In this document: piece by piece, positions 14,339 through 15,828 of the stretch | Layout of the letters: every line of letters starts with the position of its first letter | Numbering within the stretch: the first letter of the stretch is position 1 | Origin: SYIM01 sp964581825 | GTDB taxonomy: Bacteria > Pseudomonadota > Gammaproteobacteria > Burkholderiales > Burkholderiaceae_E | Reading direction: 5' to 3' | DNA length: 15,828 nt | Assembly: GCA_964581825.1 (NCBI GenBank) | Contig: CAZORB010000108.1 | Span: 1 to 15,828 of the forward strand | Notes under the pieces: generated by a model | Seen by the model: only the letters and a program-made list of their open reading frames with translations | What the model was told of the DNA's origin: nothing | Database searches by the model: none | Translations under genes and position numbers: made by a program

Positions 14339-15607
14339 TCAGCTTCCGGCGAACCTTGACGCGCGATACGGCGCCGGATCGATCCGGGGCTGGCGACCCG
14401 CGATCAGATCACCAATTAATTCAGCGCTGGCCGGCGCGGCCGCCAGGCCGACGTGGCCATGCCCAAAGGCGCAAAACACCTGGCCCGATGGGTTGCATGC
14501 GCCAAGCACCGGCAGCCCGTCTGGCGTGGAGGGCCGATGGCCCAGCCACCGGGGAGTTGCATCGCTCGAATGGGGAAAATCAAGGGTGGGGAACAGGCGT
14601 CTGGCATGACGAAGCAGTACCTCCGTACGACGCCAATCGGGTGCCGCGGATCGGCTCGCAAGCTCAACCTGCCCCGAGACACGAAGACCCTGCTCGGTCT
14701 GCGTGACCGCCATTTTTCCGTCGGATGGCATGAGTGGCGTGCGCATGGAAAGGCCGTCGGCGGGCAGCACAATGTGATAGCCGCGCTCACTTTCAAGCGG
14801 CACGTGACATCCCGCCTGCCGCGCAAGCGACGCAGCATCGATGCCTGCGCTGATCACCGCAAACTTGGCAGGCACAGCGTCACCTGCGCCCACCTTAACC
14901 GCGCGCAGCTGACCCCCCTCAAAAACAAAACCCGTTGCAGCACCGCTTACCCATCGGGCACCACGCGAACGGGCAAGCGACACCAACGCGGCAACATACC
15001 CGCCAGGATTGCGGCAATGCGCACCCGCGGGCACTTCGATGCCGAATGTGTAAGAGGGCGCAAGGGCTGGGGTGTGGCCGCGCAGGTCGTCGGCATCGAG
15101 CTCGCGCCAGATCACTCGCTGCGCCTGCCGAAGCCGCCATGCAAGCGCTTCGGCTTCGAAGTGCGCCCGCGACGGGTACGCGTAGGTGAGGCCGCTGCGG
15201 ACCACCAGATGCTCGACACCCGCCGCCTGGGCGAGTGCCTGATGGCGGGATGGCGCGTCCTCAAGCAACGCGGAGAGTGCGCGCGCGGTTCGTTCAACCG
15301 CCTCAATCCGCCACCCAGCAGCCAGGAACCTGATCAGCCAGGGCGCGAGCCGTGGCAGGGCCGACGCTCGAATGACCAGCGGCCCATCTCGGTCGAGCAG
15401 ATAACCAGGGATGTTTCGCCAGAGGCCGGGCAGCGACATGGGCACGACCGATGCGGTGCTGAGCCACGCCCCGTTGCCGTAACTTGCCGACTGCGCACCA
15501 CCGGGCTCGCCAGGCTCAATGACGGTAACATCGTGCCCATCGGAGAGCAGCGTAAGCGCGCAACAGGCGCCGATCACGCCCGCGCCGATAATGACAACCT
15601 GACTCAT
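14339..15607 (-). CDS. FAD-dependent D-amino-acid dehydrogenase-like oxidoreductase (DadA/DAO family)
   Basis: A 422-residue flavoprotein that would oxidise a D-amino acid or secondary amine to the imino acid. VVIIGAGVIGACCALTLL (4-21) is the FAD-binding GxGxxG fold with the acidic E at the end of the second strand (TVIEPG). GNGAWLS, GYLLDRDGPLVIR and LPRLAPWLIRFL are typical of the DadA-like group. The C-terminus has GHRPSTPDGLPVLGACNPSGQ and FGHGHVGL, the usual FAD/substrate closing motifs. The substrate cannot be read from sequence; D-hydroxyproline is one option given the lyase 7 kb away, but they are not in one operon. It ends 84 bases before the GAPDH gene on the same strand and diverges from the GST gene after 18 bases. 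Confidence 0.88.
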   Translation of the reverse strand: MSQVVIIGAGVIGACCALTLLSDGHDVTVIEPGEPGGAQSASYGNGAWLSTASVVPMSLPGLWRNIPGYLLDRDGPLVIRASALPRLAPWLIRFLAAGWRIEAVERTARALSALLEDAPSRHQALAQAAGVEHLVVRSGLTYAYPSRAHFEAEALAWRLRQAQRVIWRELDADDLRGHTPALAPSYTFGIEVPAGAHCRNPGGYVAALVSLARSRGARWVSGAATGFVFEGGQLRAVKVGAGDAVPAKFAVISAGIDAASLARQAGCHVPLESERGYHIVLPADGLSMRTPLMPSDGKMAVTQTEQGLRVSGQVELASRSAAPDWRRTEVLLRHARRLFPTLDFPHSSDATPRWLGHRPSTPDGLPVLGACNPSGQVFCAFGHGHVGLAAAPASAELIGDLIAGRQPRIDPAPYRASRFAGS

Positions 15608-15625
15608 TACCAGCGATTATCCGCC

Positions 15626-15828
15626 ATGAAGATCACGCTTGCCTTTGCCCCCGGCGCCTGCGCCATCGCCCCTTACATCCTGCTCAAAGAAGCGGGCGCT
15701 GCCTTCGACACGCTAGACCTGAACATGGCTGCAGGCGAACACCACCAGCCGCAATACCTGAAGATCAACCCCAAGGGCAAGGTGCCCGCGCTGATCGTCG
15801 ACGGCACGGTGATCACCGAGAACGTGGC
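15626..15828 (+). CDS. Glutathione S-transferase, N-terminal part (runs off right edge)
   Basis: The first 67 codons of a bacterial GST. The start MKITLAFAPGACAIAPYILL matches the thioredoxin-fold opening of beta-class GSTs, in which the Cys of the PGAC motif (C12 here) is the usual active-site cysteine. LKINPKGKVPALIVDG carries the conserved Val-Pro (cis-proline) of the glutathione site, and VITENV provides the start of the acidic E-S/N glutathione contact. The C-terminal helical domain lies outside the window. Enzymes of this type conjugate or reduce electrophiles and peroxides in the cytosol. There is no clear ribosome-binding site, and the 18-base gap to the divergent flavoprotein gene means promoters must overlap coding sequence. 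Confidence 0.9.
   Translation, partial: MKITLAFAPGACAIAPYILLKEAGAAFDTLDLNMAAGEHHQPQYLKINPKGKVPALIVDGTVITENV

Noticed and set aside
13529..14359. Open plus-strand frame of 276 codons opposite the GAPDH gene
   Set aside because: The GAPDH on the minus strand has its full catalytic motifs. The plus-strand translation has no recognisable domain and no ribosome-binding site.
1..15828. CRISPR arrays, tRNA/rRNA genes, transposases, integration sites
   Set aside because: I looked for regularly spaced repeats, terminal inverted repeats, transposase motifs and tRNA-like cloverleafs and saw none by eye.

Overview
The window looks like the chromosome of a GC-rich betaproteobacterium, probably Burkholderiales. 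This is inferred from the style of the TRAP, GntR/FCD, D-amino-acid-dehydrogenase-like and GST genes, not from a marker gene. Coding density is high. I see no rRNA, tRNA, CRISPR array or insertion sequence. Three functional blocks sit side by side.

Block 1 (1-6792) is a cell-surface or secretion locus. A partial minus-strand gene (1-1705, running off the left edge) encodes a large LEPR-XLL/VCBS-type surface protein. Diverging from it on the plus strand is a tight four-gene run: a signal-peptide HlyD/RND-type adaptor (1996-2886), a second HlyD-type adaptor with a GAF-like N-terminal region (2883-4238), a PqqD-like/M50 zinc protease/adaptor fusion (4242-6410), and a short secreted Gly/Ser-rich protein (6436-6792). 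The first three are coupled by a 4-base overlap and a 3-base gap. The likely theme is export, processing or display of the giant protein. No ABC ATPase or TolC gene is in the window. This is the least understood part and the best candidate for something undescribed.

Block 2 (6802-11502) is a catabolic uptake operon read leftwards: TRAP small permease, TRAP large permease, TRAP binding protein, then a DHDPS/NAL-superfamily enzyme that resembles the pyrroline-4-hydroxy-2-carboxylate deaminase of hydroxyproline catabolism. A GntR/FCD regulator diverges from it across a 40-bp region that carries a palindrome overlapping a good promoter. A perfect 11-bp hairpin lies between the binding-protein gene and the enzyme gene.

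Block 3 (11506-14254) is an arsenate-resistance operon read leftwards: an ArsJ-associated GAPDH, the ArsJ exporter, and a Cys-rich ArsR. A possible Cys-containing microprotein follows. The GAPDH makes 1-arseno-3-phosphoglycerate and ArsJ exports it; no arsenate reductase or arsenite pump is present here. To its right are a D-amino-acid-dehydrogenase-like flavoprotein (14339-15607) and, diverging after only 18 bp, the start of a glutathione S-transferase that runs off the right edge.
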